Source of the DNA: Acetobacteraceae bacterium
Lineage (GTDB): Bacteria; Pseudomonadota; Alphaproteobacteria; Acetobacterales; Acetobacteraceae
Length of the DNA: 13,900 nucleotides
Assembly: GCA_030039695.1 (NCBI GenBank)
Contig: JASHVB010000180.1
Span: 1 to 13,900, forward strand
Direction: 5' to 3'
A model generated the notes under the pieces. The model worked only from the letters and a program-made list of their open reading frames with translations, ran no database searches and was not told where the DNA came from. Shown piece by piece: positions 13,364-13,900 of this stretch (position 1 is the stretch's first letter; each line of letters starts with the position of its first letter). A program made the translations under genes and the position numbers.

Positions 13364-13900
13364 ATGCTTCAGTCATGCTGCGCCTACGTCGCGAGTGTCG
13401 CGGACGCCGGCAAGATTCGTCTCGGCGGCTTTGCCCCGACCCTCAGGACCGCGGACGCCGGCAAGGTCCGTCTCGGTGGCTTCGCGCCGACCCTCAGCAC
13501 CGCGGACGCCGGCAAGGTCCGTCTCGGTGGCTTCGCGCCGACCCTCAGCACCGCGGATGCCGGCAAGGTCCGTCTCGGTGGCTTCGCACCGACCCTCGGC
13601 ACCGCGGATGCCGGCAAGGTCCGTCTCGGTGGCTTCGCACCGACCCTCGGCACCGCGGATGCCGGCAAGGTCCGTCTCGGTGGCTTCGCGCCGACCCTCC
13701 CCACCGCGGATGCCGGCAAGGTCCGTCTCGGTGGCTTCGCGCCGACCCTCCCCACCGCGGATGTCGGCAAGGTCCGTCTCGGTGGCTTCGCGCCGACCCT
13801 CCCCACCGCGGATGCCGGCAAGGTCCGTCTCGGTGGCTTCGCCCCGACCCTCGGCACCGCGGATGCCGGCAAGGTCCGTCTCGGCGGCTTCGCCCCGACC
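13364..13900 (+). CDS. Tandem-repeat peptide/protein of unknown family (runs off the window)
   Basis: The plus-strand ATG at 13364 follows GAAGGAAGGA with a spacer of about 9 nt and opens 179 codons with no stop before the window edge. A short non-repeat start, MLQSCCAYVAS (residues 1-11), precedes nine complete units and one partial unit of the 17-residue sequence TADAGKVRLGGFAPTL(S/G/P/R). The last position of each unit varies in order as R,S,S,G,G,P,P,P,G; the first unit has V for T and I for V, and unit 8 has V for A. Most other base changes are synonymous. Codons used (GCG, GGC, AAG, GTC, CTC, TTC, ACC) are those preferred by the neighbouring genes, whereas the opposite strand would need AGG, AGA, GGG and TTG. 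I recognise no family. No signal peptide or membrane segment is evident. It could be a multi-core peptide precursor or a structural repeat protein. Confidence 0.65.
   Translation, partial: MLQSCCAYVASVADAGKIRLGGFAPTLRTADAGKVRLGGFAPTLSTADAGKVRLGGFAPTLSTADAGKVRLGGFAPTLGTADAGKVRLGGFAPTLGTADAGKVRLGGFAPTLPTADAGKVRLGGFAPTLPTADVGKVRLGGFAPTLPTADAGKVRLGGFAPTLGTADAGKVRLGGFAPT
13397..13900 (+). repeat. 51-bp tandem direct repeat array (at least 9.9 copies)
   Basis: Units begin at 13397, 13448, 13499, 13550, 13601, 13652, 13703, 13754, 13805 and 13856, with no spacer between them and the last cut by the window edge. The 51-bp length keeps the reading frame. Adjacent units 2/3, 4/5 and 6/7 are identical in pairs, which shows recent duplication. 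The first and last visible units share GGC-GGC and GCC variants that the internal units lack. Confidence 0.97.

Noticed and set aside
13384..13872. A 162-codon minus-strand reading frame across the tandem repeat.
   Set aside because: It relies on codons rare in neighbouring genes (AGG, AGA, GGG, TTG). All frames of this GC-rich repeat that I checked are open, and the plus strand has the start codon, ribosome binding site and preferred codons.
13397..13900. CRISPR array.
   Set aside because: The 51-bp units abut directly with no variable spacers, and the period is a multiple of three.
13397..13900. Ubiquitin-like conjugation tail, because each unit contains RLGG.
   Set aside because: There is no ubiquitin-fold sequence before the motif and the motif is internal in every unit; the likeness is only four residues.

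Overview
The window looks like a piece of chromosome from a GC-rich alphaproteobacterium, perhaps of the Rhodospirillales/Acetobacteraceae type. That guess rests on the ChvG/ChvI two-component pair, an orphan branched-chain-amino-acid-type binding protein, high-GC codon use and GC-rich REP-like hairpins. No phage, transposase or CRISPR is visible. All family calls come from recognising the protein sequences, not from a database search.

Layout. (1) 1-2976, minus strand: a stress/starvation kinase operon. It has a very good sigma-54 promoter match (2959-2976), then a 47-codon basic small ORF with a strong ribosome binding site (2652-2795), then prkA (694-2640), then the start of yeaH (DUF444, cut by the window edge). 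(2) 2977-3360: no gene seen. (3) 3361-4727: an 81-aa zinc-finger anti-sigma-like protein (minus) divergent from an ECF-type sigma factor (plus), followed by an Ala/Lys-rich 62-aa ORF. (4) 4860-6149: a periplasmic substrate-binding protein with its own promoter. (5) 6157-6375: palindromic repeats and tRNA-Val(GAC) on the minus strand. (6) 6460-7335: an N-formylglutamate amidohydrolase family protein. (7) 7336-7602: a short convergent gap holding a candidate trans-acting small RNA with an anti-Shine-Dalgarno loop and a strong terminator. (8) 7603-9092, minus: a methyltransferase and a HugZ-like FMN/haem protein, joined by a GTGA stop/start overlap. (9) 9171-11579: chvI-chvG. (10) 11676-12848, minus: an M20 metallopeptidase close to glutamate carboxypeptidase. 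(11) 12849-13363: no gene, but several palindromes. (12) 13364 to the end: an open gene encoding at least nine near-perfect 17-residue repeats.

How it fits together. Much of the window is regulatory or stress-linked: PrkA/YeaH under a probable sigma-54 promoter, an ECF sigma factor with a divergent zinc-finger partner, ChvG/ChvI, and an AbcR-like small RNA whose C-rich loop could pair with the ribosome binding site of the transporter binding protein in the same window.

The most unusual items are the tandem-repeat peptide gene at the right edge, the small RNA candidate at 7432-7520, and the uncatalogued small ORF plus sigma-54 promoter ahead of prkA.
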